Assembly: GCA_015207365.1 (NCBI GenBank)
Contig: JADEXA010000001.1
Location: 124,001 to 188,000, forward strand
Length of the DNA: 64,000 bases
Direction of reading: 5' to 3'
From: Vacuolonema iberomarrocanum LEGE 07170
GTDB taxonomy: Bacteria > Cyanobacteriota > Cyanobacteriia > Elainellales > Elainellaceae
Position 1 is the stretch's first letter. Each line of letters opens with the position of its first letter. The notes beneath the pieces are model-generated. The model was not told the origin of the DNA, did no database searches, and saw nothing but the letters and a program-made list of their open reading frames with translations. The translations under genes were made by a program, and so were the position numbers. Shown here piece by piece: positions 43,053-51,595 of this stretch.

Positions 43053-43847
43053 CTATCGAATGCCTGCTTCCTTGAGTAGCGTATCCATCCACTTTGTCGC
43101 CTCTTCGGAAAGCGGGGAGTGCGGTGATTTCTGATAATCGATCGCCAGATGGTAACGCCCACGTTGATACAACTGATGAAGAACGGTCTGAAGATCCAGC
43201 AAAACTTCCTCATTCTCAGCCGCTAGGGGAACCGCAACCACAGGGATCGATTGCCGCACGTTAAAAGCATAGAGCTGTCCTGAAGGGCGGCGATCGCTCC
43301 GGCTAATCAGGATTCGATAATCTGACTGGCTTCCGCCATAAAAAGGCAGAGCCTCTCCCTCCCGTAGCAAGTCAATCTCCATCAAATGAGTCAAGCTGTT
43401 CAATACGTGATTGCGCTTCCGCTCATAGCTGCGCCGCCCTTCCCCCGAGCGTTTGTTTTTCGGAGACAACACCTCAATGGCTGTGATAACAGCCCCAGTA
43501 GCAACCTCTCGGATTTCCAGATAACGTTCCTGTATTTCTTCCGGGATAGGAAGAGTGACAGTGGTTGGTTGTTGGGCAACCAGAGTTGTAGTAGCGGTTT
43601 CGGGGCTAGTTTCAGTTTGCTGAGGCCTATCAGTTTGCTGCGTTACCACTGAAACATCAGGAATGCCCACCATCAAACTGGGATTACTGATGTCCCAATA
43701 GGTTCGTTTTTCAATCGCAACACGATATTTCTCACTCAAGTGTTCCGAGAGTTCGTCAGCAATGCCTACAATCAATCGGCTGTGGACTTCTGACCACAGT
43801 TCCGCAGATTCCAAATAGGGATTCATTCCAGGAAAGGGCGATCGCAT
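43053..43847 (-). CDS. DUF4058-family protein
   Basis: A 264-residue cyanobacterial protein of the DUF4058 family, starting with the hallmark MRSPFPGMNPYLESAELWSE. Other family marks are VITAIEVLSPKNKRSGEGRR and a C-terminal LLDLQTVLHQLYQRGRYHLA. The ATG at 43847 follows GGAGGAC. The E-x(n)-E-x-LSPxNK pattern resembles a restriction-endonuclease-like core (as in Uma2 relatives), but no activity is proven. It is convergent with the transporter gene. Confidence 0.88.
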   Translation of the reverse strand: MRSPFPGMNPYLESAELWSEVHSRLIVGIADELSEHLSEKYRVAIEKRTYWDISNPSLMVGIPDVSVVTQQTDRPQQTETSPETATTTLVAQQPTTVTLPIPEEIQERYLEIREVATGAVITAIEVLSPKNKRSGEGRRSYERKRNHVLNSLTHLMEIDLLREGEALPFYGGSQSDYRILISRSDRRPSGQLYAFNVRQSIPVVAVPLAAENEEVLLDLQTVLHQLYQRGRYHLAIDYQKSPHSPLSEEATKWMDTLLKEAGIR

Positions 43848-43918
43848 CTCGCGTCCTCCGACTTCACCGATAGCTGTGCTATACCCCAATCATGCCGTAA
43901 AAAATCTATAAAGCAGAC

Positions 43919-44024
43919 TAAGTTGGCAGGTGCAATTAAACCTAAGACCCTAAAAACCTGTGCCGCCCGCGCTGCGGGCGGCACAGGTTTTTAGGGTCTG
44001 GTTTTTCATCATGCCGAGCTACTT
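43919..44024. repeat. Family D palindromic element, copy 2
   Basis: The inverse-orientation copy of the element at 16090-16195 (three differences in 106 bases). Here the central hairpin has 26-base perfect arms around GCT, because AGACCC and GGGTCT at the stem base still pair, unlike the other copy. The rest of the gap 44025-44357 shows no supported gene; a 74-codon leftward frame there has no recognisable features. Confidence 0.88.
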
Positions 44025-44357
44025 AGTACGCCTAGTTTAGGCAACCAGCATCGTCCACGATAAAAAACATTGCACACCCCCCTGAAAGACCATTCATCCA
44101 GTAGAATCGCCTTGGCACAAGAGAAGAGTCTTTGGATAAAGGTTCTTGGCACATGTCTGATGGATTTAGCTGAACGCGCCTAAGCGTTTGCCATGTAGCG
44201 CGATCGCCCTTTTGTTTCAACATCAGACCATCCCTACTGTTTTCTCTGTGCTTCAAAATGGTGGGGCTTCAAAATAGTGGTGTTTCCAACGTCTTAAACC
44301 TTCCAAGTATTTGCTCCGTCAACGCTCATTCATCGTTCTCCCAAGTAGGCCACTCTG

Positions 44358-44876
44358 ATGCAGCAACTTGCCCACTGGCGCAAAGCTCTTACTGCGCTTC
44401 TTCTGTCTTTGCTACTGGTCGTATCCGTTGGCTGTAGCCAGACGGATACGTCACCCTTTGCCGATACTCAACAGGAAAGCACTGAGCAGGGAGCCGCCCC
44501 AGCAGTAGCGGATGATGCTCAGAAGGGAGGCGCGTTTAACCGCTTTTTCCCCGGCTCGGAGGGTGGATATGACGTGGTTTTCGCCCAAGAAAAGCAAGGG
44601 TTTGCTGAAGCAAAACTCAAGCATGAAGGGGAAGACATTGGGCTACTCGCGATTTCGGATACCATTAGCTTGCCTACAGCTGCTCAAAAGTATGAGAGTA
44701 GCACTGAGACTTTAGAGGGATACCCATTGCTCGATATTGGTGATACACAAACAGGAGTGTTAGTAGGCGATCGCTACCAGGTAAAAGCGATTTCACGAGA
44801 TCCCGCCTTCGATGCCCAGGCACGGCGCGAGTGGCTACAAAAATTTGACCTTGCGGCTCTTGCGGTTCTTGAATAG
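44358..44876 (+). CDS. Conserved cyanobacterial lipoprotein (172 aa)
   Basis: A 172-residue exported protein with a lipoprotein signal peptide (lipobox SVGC, Cys about 26) and a polar linker to about 60. The mature domain reads FNRFFPGSEGGYDVVFAQEK, GFAEAKLKHEGEDIGLLAIS, AQKYESSTETLEGYPLLDIG and GVLVGDRYQVKAISRDPAFD. The pattern recurs in cyanobacterial proteins without a named role; I do not assign it to PsbP/PsbQ. It is followed, 117 bases away, by a strongly initiated hypothetical gene. Confidence 0.8.
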   Translation: MQQLAHWRKALTALLLSLLLVVSVGCSQTDTSPFADTQQESTEQGAAPAVADDAQKGGAFNRFFPGSEGGYDVVFAQEKQGFAEAKLKHEGEDIGLLAISDTISLPTAAQKYESSTETLEGYPLLDIGDTQTGVLVGDRYQVKAISRDPAFDAQARREWLQKFDLAALAVLE

Positions 44877-44993
44877 TGCTATCTGCAATAGTGCCATCTG
44901 CCCACTCGGTTGGAAATGCTGTCAACGTCGTCATTTCTCTCCGTTCATTGGAAACGAAACTTGCATCGAGCCTGAGAAAGGAGGGCACGAACC

Positions 44994-45884
44994 ATGAGCA
45001 AAACTATTTATCAGTATGTGGATGAACTGCCTAAGGGTGGCATCACAGTCAACGCTCTCAAATCTCTGGATGTTTTGCTTCCAGGCAAATGGGAGAATCT
45101 GGTGGGCTTTACCGACACGATCAAAGCCCTGACGGGCGAAACCGACGAGACAATGATTCAAGCCATTGGCGACCGGGCGGTGTACCTTTTCAATGACAAG
45201 TCCGAAGGCTATCAGCGAGCCATGTGGCTCTATCACACAGTGGATAGCGCATCGGGAGCGTTGGGGACGGCGGCGATCGCCAATCAAATCAGCGATAACA
45301 TTCCCCTTTTAGGAAATCTCGTCGGCAAAGTGACGCCCAAACCCGAACAGGCACAGAGCCTTGATCTGGCCGTCAAACTCGTTGCGGAAATTGTTGCCTT
45401 CTGCCAAATCAACGGCATCCCCGGCGACAGTATTGGTGACTTTTTGGAAGCGCTAGCCGATTACGGCAGTGAAGCCCAAATCCGCATGGCCGCATTGGTA
45501 TGTTTCGATGGCTTAGTCCCGCTCGGTGCACCGTTCATCGAAAAAGTTTTGCAAACTGTTCATCGCGCCCCAACCGATGACTTGGAGAAAAACCCCACGT
45601 TCAAAGGGATAGATGAAATGATTCCGGGTGAAGATATTGGCAGCAAACGCAACTTCATCGGAGAAAGCGTCGACTCCGTAAAAGATTGGATGGGCAGCTT
45701 TATTGCCGATAACGAACTGACCCAGGATAAAGTGCTCGATACCCTTAGTTCTGCGGTCGAAATCTCTAAAGACAAGCTGAACTACGCTGGAGCTTTCCTT
45801 GATATTGCGGTGAAATACTACGCCCACACCGGGACACAAACCCTGGCAAGGCGGCTGATTGAGCGATCGCTCGCAGAAATTTGA
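44994..45884 (+). CDS. Hypothetical protein (296 aa), mostly helical
   Basis: Not recognised. A 296-residue soluble protein, largely alpha-helical, with no signal peptide or membrane segment. Notable stretches are YQYVDELPKGGITVNALKSL at the N-terminus, FNDKSEGYQRAMWLYHTVDS, FCQINGIPGDSIGDFLEALA and KYYAHTGTQTLARRLIERSL at the C-terminus. AAAGGAGG precedes the ATG at an ideal distance, indicating high expression. No neighbour explains it. Confidence 0.75.
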   Translation: MSKTIYQYVDELPKGGITVNALKSLDVLLPGKWENLVGFTDTIKALTGETDETMIQAIGDRAVYLFNDKSEGYQRAMWLYHTVDSASGALGTAAIANQISDNIPLLGNLVGKVTPKPEQAQSLDLAVKLVAEIVAFCQINGIPGDSIGDFLEALADYGSEAQIRMAALVCFDGLVPLGAPFIEKVLQTVHRAPTDDLEKNPTFKGIDEMIPGEDIGSKRNFIGESVDSVKDWMGSFIADNELTQDKVLDTLSSAVEISKDKLNYAGAFLDIAVKYYAHTGTQTLARRLIERSLAEI

Positions 45885-45971
45885 CGCTGGATAGATATAA
45901 AAAATTTGAGAAATCGGATGCGATCGCGTTGTAGTCCGAGGCACCTGTGTTGTTAGGGAACCTGTCAGGAT

Positions 45972-47207
45972 ATGCCAAAACGACGTCAGCATCGATGCCG
46001 CAAATGGCTGGTCAGATTTTTGCTTGTGCTTACAACGGCCTGGTTGGTCATCACCCAGTGGCAATTTCCCACCGTAACTGGGCAGCCCCAGATGGCAGAG
46101 ATGCGGGGCGTCTGGATGACAAATCTCGGCTCGGCTCTCATGTATTACACCACCCGCCTGGATGAAACGGTGGGAAAACTGGCTCAGCAACATCTCAATA
46201 CGGTCTATCCGGCTGTTTGGAATCGAGGCTACACGCTTCACTCCAGCCAGGTATTGCAGACGGCAAGTGGACGGCGACGCGACCCCCTGACGTCTCTTCC
46301 TGTGCTGCCGTTCCAGGATCCAGTCCGGGAATGGGTATATCAGGCGCATCGTCAGCATTTGCGGCTGATTCCTTGGTTTGAGTATGGGCTGATGATTCCT
46401 ACCAGCTCGGCATTAGCTCAGGCGCATCCTGATTGGTTGACGGTCAATCAGGATGGCCAACAGGTTGAAGACCCGATGCAGCCGAATTCGCTATTTCCCA
46501 AAGCACTACAAAACCTGCAACTAGAAGTTACTGGGGGTAACCAGGCATGGCTCAATCCCTTCAAACCTGAAGTGCGGCAGTTTCTGGTTGATTTGATCGC
46601 CGAGGCCGTGCAGCAATACGAGGTTGATGGCATTCAACTGGATGACCACTTTGGGTTGCCCGTGGCGTTTGGCTATGACGAGGAAACCGTAGCACTGTAT
46701 CGACAAGAGCATGGTGGGGCAGCGCCGCCTACCGATCCAACGAATTCGGAATGGGTGCGGTGGCGAGCGGATAAGATTTCGCTACTATTTCGCGATATTT
46801 CTCAAGCGGTCAAGGCGACCCGACCGGAGGCCGTCGTTTCCCTATCGCCCAATCCTCCCGATTTTGCCTACCGCAACTATCTGCAAGATTGGCGACGCTG
46901 GGTCGATGAAGGCTGGGTCGATGAAGTGGTGGTGCAGGTCTATCGTGATTCGGCTGAGACCTTGAGTGCATCCCTGGAAGGGTCAGGCTTAGCTGCGATC
47001 GCCCCCTCCATTCCCCTCAGCATCGGACTCTACACTGGGCCGTTCCTGGATGCCACTCCGATGGAGACGATTCAGCAGCAGGTCGAGGTGGTACGTTCGG
47101 CAGGCTATAACGGCGTATCGTTTTTCTCTTGGGAAACGACCTTCTGGCTGTTCCGTCATGAGTCGGTGAATGAGGAGATTTGGCGATCGCTCTTTCCCCA
47201 ACGCTAG
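45972..47207 (+). CDS. GHL10-family glycoside-hydrolase-like protein
   Basis: A 411-residue exported protein with an N-terminal membrane anchor or signal (WLVRFLLVLTTAWLVITQW). The body is a family-10-like TIM barrel (PF02638 type): AEMRGVWMTNLGSALMYY, AQQHLNTVYPAVWNRGYTLH, GIQLDDHFGLPVAFGYDEE near 225 and SLSPNPPDFAYRNYLQDW. The Asp pair in QLDDHF is the likely catalytic region. Related cyanobacterial proteins are common and probably act on cell-wall or extracellular polysaccharides. Substrate unproven. Confidence 0.88.
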   Translation: MPKRRQHRCRKWLVRFLLVLTTAWLVITQWQFPTVTGQPQMAEMRGVWMTNLGSALMYYTTRLDETVGKLAQQHLNTVYPAVWNRGYTLHSSQVLQTASGRRRDPLTSLPVLPFQDPVREWVYQAHRQHLRLIPWFEYGLMIPTSSALAQAHPDWLTVNQDGQQVEDPMQPNSLFPKALQNLQLEVTGGNQAWLNPFKPEVRQFLVDLIAEAVQQYEVDGIQLDDHFGLPVAFGYDEETVALYRQEHGGAAPPTDPTNSEWVRWRADKISLLFRDISQAVKATRPEAVVSLSPNPPDFAYRNYLQDWRRWVDEGWVDEVVVQVYRDSAETLSASLEGSGLAAIAPSIPLSIGLYTGPFLDATPMETIQQQVEVVRSAGYNGVSFFSWETTFWLFRHESVNEEIWRSLFPQR

Positions 47208-47232
47208 CGACTATCGAGACTTTGAAAACAGA

Positions 47233-47285
47233 ACCAAAATTTTTTTGAAGCCCCTGTGCAACGGGGGCTTCAAAAAAATTTTGGT
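47233..47285. repeat. Long hairpin, family A
   Basis: 22-base perfect arms (left starts ACCAAAATTTTTTTGAAG) around a nine-base loop. The right flank TATGGGTTCTTAGCGGATGGGTA matches the tail of the hairpins at 55-111 and 32887-32939 allowing R/Y changes. It sits in the gap between the GHL10 and ABC-F genes. Confidence 0.85.
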
Positions 47286-47392
47286 ATGGGTTCTTAGCGG
47301 ATGGGTAGAGTTCACAGGGCAGATTCAACGGCTGCCGGAATAGGGGGTTAAACTGAGAAGTTGGTTGCTCTCTTCATCCTGGGTTCTTCTGT

Positions 47393-49318
47393 ATGACGCT
47401 TTATTCAGCGCGATCGCTCAAAAAAGACTTTGGCATCAAAGAGATTCTGCGTGATGCCAGCTTCAGCCTAGAAGAAGGGGACAAAGTGGGGCTGATTGGC
47501 ATCAACGGCTCGGGCAAATCGACGCTGCTGAAGATGATTGTGGGGATGGAGCCCGTGGATAGCGGTGACATCTGGCAGAATTCTGGAGCCAAAATTGTGT
47601 ATCTGCCCCAGCAACCGAATGTGGATGATGACCACACCGTGCTGGAGCAGGTATTTGCCGACAGTGGTGAGCAGATGGCGCTCATTCGGGAGTACGAAGA
47701 TCTGTCCCATCGAATGGCACGGCATCCCGAGCAGGCCGACACCCTACTGGCACGCCTCTCGACCGTTGCCGAAAAGATTGATGCGGTGGGTGCATGGGAG
47801 CTGGAAACCAATGCAAAGACCGTACTGAGCCAACTGGGAATTGAGGACTTCGAAGCGCGGGTGGGAGACCTATCCGGAGGTTATCGAAAGCGGATCGCGA
47901 TCGCCACCGCCCTGCTTTCCGACCCCGACTTACTGCTGATGGATGAGCCCACCAACCATCTGGACGCTCTGTCGGTAGAGTGGTTGCAAAGCTATCTCAA
48001 TCGATTTCGCGGGGCCTTACTGCTCATCACCCACGATCGCTACTTCCTCGATCGCGTCACCAATCGCATCCTTGAAATTGACCGGGGCAATATCTACGGC
48101 TATTCCGGCAACTATGCTTACTATCTGGGGAAAAAAGCGGAAGCCGAGGAAGCTGAGGCGAGTACGCAACGCAAACATGCTGGAGTTTTGCGGCGCGAAC
48201 TGGAATGGCTAAAGCGGGGGCCTAAAGCTCGCAGCACTAAGCAAAAAGCTCGCATCGATCGCATCCATGACATGCAAAACCAGGACTTTAAGCAAGCCCA
48301 GGGAAAAGTGGATATTTCTACCGTTGGGCGGCGCATCGGGAAGAAGGTCATTTCCCTGGAACATGTTGATAAGGGATATGGCGATCGCACATTAATTAAA
48401 GATTTTTCCTATCTCTTTAACCCTGACGATCGGGTGGGAATTATTGGCGGAAATGGGGTCGGTAAATCGACTCTAATGGACATCATCACCGGACGTATTG
48501 AGCCGGACGCGGGTAAGGTTGAAATTGGTTCAACAATCCACATTGGCTACTTTGATCAACATTCCGATGATGTGAACCTGAATGAAAAGGATCGGGTGAT
48601 TGATTATCTCAAAAGCATTGCCGAGTTGGTGAAAACGAATGATGGGAGCATCATCACCGCCTCACAGATGCTGGAGCGCTTCCTGTTTCCGCCCAACCAA
48701 CAATATGCTCCCATTAGTAAGCTATCGGGCGGCGAACGGCGACGCCTGTTCCTGTTGCGCGTGCTAATGAGAGCCCCCAATGTGTTGATTTTAGACGAGC
48801 CAACCAATGACTTGGATGTACAAACCCTAGCTGTTCTCGAAGATTATCTGGAAGACTTCAATGGGTGTGTGATTGTCGTATCTCACGATCGCTATTTCCT
48901 CGATCGCACCGTTGATACCATCTTTGCCTTTGAATCAGAGGGAACTATTCGCCAATATCCTGGCAATTATTCCATGTATCTAGACTTCAAACAGAAAGAC
49001 GAGAAGGCAACAGACAAGCAAACGAAAACACCTGAAAAACAGCCCAAAGCGAAAGAAAAATCATCCAAATCTACACCTGCTTCAACAAAAGAAAAACCCC
49101 GGAAACTCTCCTACAAAGAAAAGCGAGAGTATGAAGAATTAGAAACAAAGATTCCTCAAATGGAACAGGAAAAAACCGATTTAGAAACCTTGCTCTACAG
49201 CAACCCACCCAGCGATTTTCAGGAGCTTCAGGCACTGACCGAGCAGCTAGCAACTCTCAGCGAAAACATTGACACAGCTACCGAGTATTGGCTTGAGCTA
49301 GCCGAGCGCGCCAGCTAG
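47393..49318 (+). CDS. ABC-F ATPase, Uup-like
   Basis: A 641-residue cytoplasmic protein with two ABC domains and no membrane part. The first domain has Walker A GINGSGKST near 40, signature LSGGYRKRIAIA and LLLMDEPTNHLD; the second has GGNGVGKST near 352, LSGGERRRLFLLR and LILDEPTNDLD. The linker RSTKQKARIDRIHDM lies between them, and a Lys/Glu-rich coiled coil from about 545 to the end is typical of Uup. ABC-F proteins act on ribosomes, clearing stalled states. No resistance role is implied. Confidence 0.92.
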   Translation: MTLYSARSLKKDFGIKEILRDASFSLEEGDKVGLIGINGSGKSTLLKMIVGMEPVDSGDIWQNSGAKIVYLPQQPNVDDDHTVLEQVFADSGEQMALIREYEDLSHRMARHPEQADTLLARLSTVAEKIDAVGAWELETNAKTVLSQLGIEDFEARVGDLSGGYRKRIAIATALLSDPDLLLMDEPTNHLDALSVEWLQSYLNRFRGALLLITHDRYFLDRVTNRILEIDRGNIYGYSGNYAYYLGKKAEAEEAEASTQRKHAGVLRRELEWLKRGPKARSTKQKARIDRIHDMQNQDFKQAQGKVDISTVGRRIGKKVISLEHVDKGYGDRTLIKDFSYLFNPDDRVGIIGGNGVGKSTLMDIITGRIEPDAGKVEIGSTIHIGYFDQHSDDVNLNEKDRVIDYLKSIAELVKTNDGSIITASQMLERFLFPPNQQYAPISKLSGGERRRLFLLRVLMRAPNVLILDEPTNDLDVQTLAVLEDYLEDFNGCVIVVSHDRYFLDRTVDTIFAFESEGTIRQYPGNYSMYLDFKQKDEKATDKQTKTPEKQPKAKEKSSKSTPASTKEKPRKLSYKEKREYEELETKIPQMEQEKTDLETLLYSNPPSDFQELQALTEQLATLSENIDTATEYWLELAERAS

Positions 49319-49636
49319 AGGGGATTCTCGTTATGGAAGAAGGTTGGACTAGGATCGCTCGGTGTTCGCAAACGACTGAATGCACAAGCGTTTCAGCGAC
49401 TTTGCGCTTTTAGGAACAAACAGTGCGACCAAAACCCTGTATTTTCATAGTGGAATGTGGGTTTGTCGAACAGATGACGCTCCAGGTAGGTCATAGAGTC
49501 CGGTTGCATCTGTCTAGTCATAGCCGATATGGCGTCTTTTCCCACTTCCATGTTTGGCGGGTCGGGTTACGTCCTGCCTCTCCTGAATCGGCGTCATGAA
49601 TGTGGATTGCAATGCGAGTGGAGGAAATCAACAAAA

Positions 49637-50860
49637 ATGGCGGATTTCTATCAACATGGGTCAATCACCACACTACACAATTTGGTGAAACGACCAATCG
49701 AAGATTTAGAAGCCGATTTGCTGGAGTTTTCATCACAGTTTCGAATGGGATTAATTCTACCTTCTTTGTTTAGCGAATTGGAAACGAAGGCGATGGAAAA
49801 CATCGTTTCCGAACTCCAGAAGGTTCCCTATTTGAATCAGATTATCATTGGGCTGGATCGGGCTGACCCCGAACAATGGCTCTATGCCAGTCAATATTTC
49901 AAGGATCTGCCCCAAAACTACCGGATTTTGTGGAATGATGGCCCTCGCCTCAAGGCGCTGGATCAGGAATTAGCCGAACATGGACTTTCACCCCGACAAA
50001 TGGGCAAAGGACGCAATGTTTGGTACTGCCTAGGTTATGTGCTGGCATCAGAGCGGGCAGATGCGGTTGCAATCCATGATTGTGATATTAAGACCTACGA
50101 TCGCAGCTTGTTAGCCCGATTGATTTATCCCATCGCCAATGTGAAATTCGACTATCGGTTTTGCAAAGGCTACTATGCGCGAATTGGAGACGATCGCCTC
50201 AAAGGGCGTGTCACTCGGTTGTTAGTAACGCCACTGCTACGGGCGCTCAAGGTGGCGATCGGAACCAATGAATATCTGGAATATCTCGACAGCTTTCGCT
50301 ATCCCCTATCTGGTGAGTTTGCCCTACGAACGCACATCATCCCTGGATTGCGAATTCCGAGTGATTGGGGTTTAGAAGTAGGTATTTTGTCAGAGATTTT
50401 CCGCAACCATGCGTCCTTGCGAATTTGCCAAGCCGAAATCATGGATATTTACGATCACAAACATCAGCCCCTTTCCATTGGAGATACCACATCTGGGTTG
50501 TCAAAAATGAGCGTTGACATCACAAAATCTATCTTTCGTAAGTTGGCCATCAAGGGATGTGTGTTGACCAGTGAAACCTTTCGTACGGTCAAGGCAACTT
50601 ACTATCGCATGGCATTGGATATGGTTGCGTCCTATCAAAATGATGCGTTTATGAATGGCTTAGAGTTCGATCGCCATGTCGAAGAACAAGCCGTTGAAAC
50701 CTTTACCGAAAGCATCATGCGCGCAGGAGAAATATTCATAGACAATCCAATGGAAACGCCATTTATTCCTAGTTGGGAGCGCATCCAAAGCGCAATTCCT
50801 GATTTCCTCAAGCGATTCTATAATGCGGTCGAAGCCGACCACTACGAAGCCCTTGGGTAA
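49637..50860 (+). CDS. GT81-type glycosyltransferase (glucosyl-3-phosphoglycerate synthase-like)
   Basis: A 407-residue GT-A-fold enzyme of family GT81. The nucleotide-sugar part holds IIIGLDRADPEQW near 75 and the metal-binding DCD in AVAIHDCDIKTYDRSL near 153; a long C-terminal half has LSGEFALRTHIIPGL and SDWGLEVGILSEIFR. Members include GpgS, which makes glucosyl-3-phosphoglycerate for the solute glucosylglycerate. The ATG at 49637 follows GGAGGAAA; upstream sequence to 49529 is not protein-like. A compatible-solute role is inference, in line with the osmotic genes in this window. Confidence 0.85.
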   Translation: MADFYQHGSITTLHNLVKRPIEDLEADLLEFSSQFRMGLILPSLFSELETKAMENIVSELQKVPYLNQIIIGLDRADPEQWLYASQYFKDLPQNYRILWNDGPRLKALDQELAEHGLSPRQMGKGRNVWYCLGYVLASERADAVAIHDCDIKTYDRSLLARLIYPIANVKFDYRFCKGYYARIGDDRLKGRVTRLLVTPLLRALKVAIGTNEYLEYLDSFRYPLSGEFALRTHIIPGLRIPSDWGLEVGILSEIFRNHASLRICQAEIMDIYDHKHQPLSIGDTTSGLSKMSVDITKSIFRKLAIKGCVLTSETFRTVKATYYRMALDMVASYQNDAFMNGLEFDRHVEEQAVETFTESIMRAGEIFIDNPMETPFIPSWERIQSAIPDFLKRFYNAVEADHYEALG

Positions 50861-51200
50861 GTTGAACATTCGATTTCACACACCATTTGCGATCGCTCGC
50901 TATAAAAGTAGTTCCTACGCTGTCGAATTTTCGTAGGCAGCGCGCATGAAGAATCCACCATCTTCTGGCACCTTGCAAATAACCTCTAAGGCTCAAGCTC
51001 AGGATTACAAGCGTTTCGCGTAGTCCTGAGTGTGCCTACTGGTTTTGTGAGCGAGACCTGTCTACAACATCAACAAAACGCACCAATTCTAAGACTGCTA
51101 GAGCCAAACATTTATAAACCCTTAGTGGATAGAAAATCTAACAGTCTTGTGACCTATAGACAAGAGCGTTCTAGGCAGGACTGCACATACAATAATGCCT

Positions 51201-51306
51201 TATATCAAATCCGGTTAAACGACCGTAAAGCCCAGATATTGTTTGCACTCGCTGCAGCGCAGCGGGTGCAAACAATATCTGGGTTCTTCAACCGAATTTG
51301 ATATAA
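51201..51306. repeat. Family B palindromic element, copy 2
   Basis: A 106-base element with ends TATATCAAAT/ATTTGATATA. The outer arms ATCAAATCCGGTT/AACCGAATTTGAT have one mismatch, and the inner stem starts CCCAGATATTGTTTGC. It matches the copy at 18204-18308 outside the stem; five stem pairs are changed on both sides and one became G-T. The whole gap 50861-51595 holds no supported gene. A weak CTCAGGA/TCCTGAG stem at 50998-51030 is also present. Confidence 0.9.
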
Positions 51307-51595
51307 GGCATCACCATTGAACGGGATAGTATGGTGAGCAAAATTTCTACTGGAAGTGAATAAGAGGCGATCGCTTCTATCAATACGCCTATCAACGGAT
51401 CGTTGATCTATTGTCTTAAATCTATACAAAGTCAAAGCGATAATGAAGGATTTTTGGTGCCGTATAGTAATAGAATTTACAGCACCAACACTACAGTCAG
51501 TTTAGAGAGCAAAACAACAGAGCGCGCCTCTAGTTACTGTGAGCATTGCTCGATAAAAATCAAATCCTTTCAGTAAAACAATTTTCAATAAAATC

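Noticed and set aside
44032..44256. 74-codon leftward frame beside a family D element
   Set aside because: No ribosome site, domain or recognisable composition; left out as unsupported.
45513..46358. Long leftward frame opposite two real genes
   Set aside because: It is antisense to the 296-residue protein and the GHL10 gene, with no domain features; both sense genes are clearly better.
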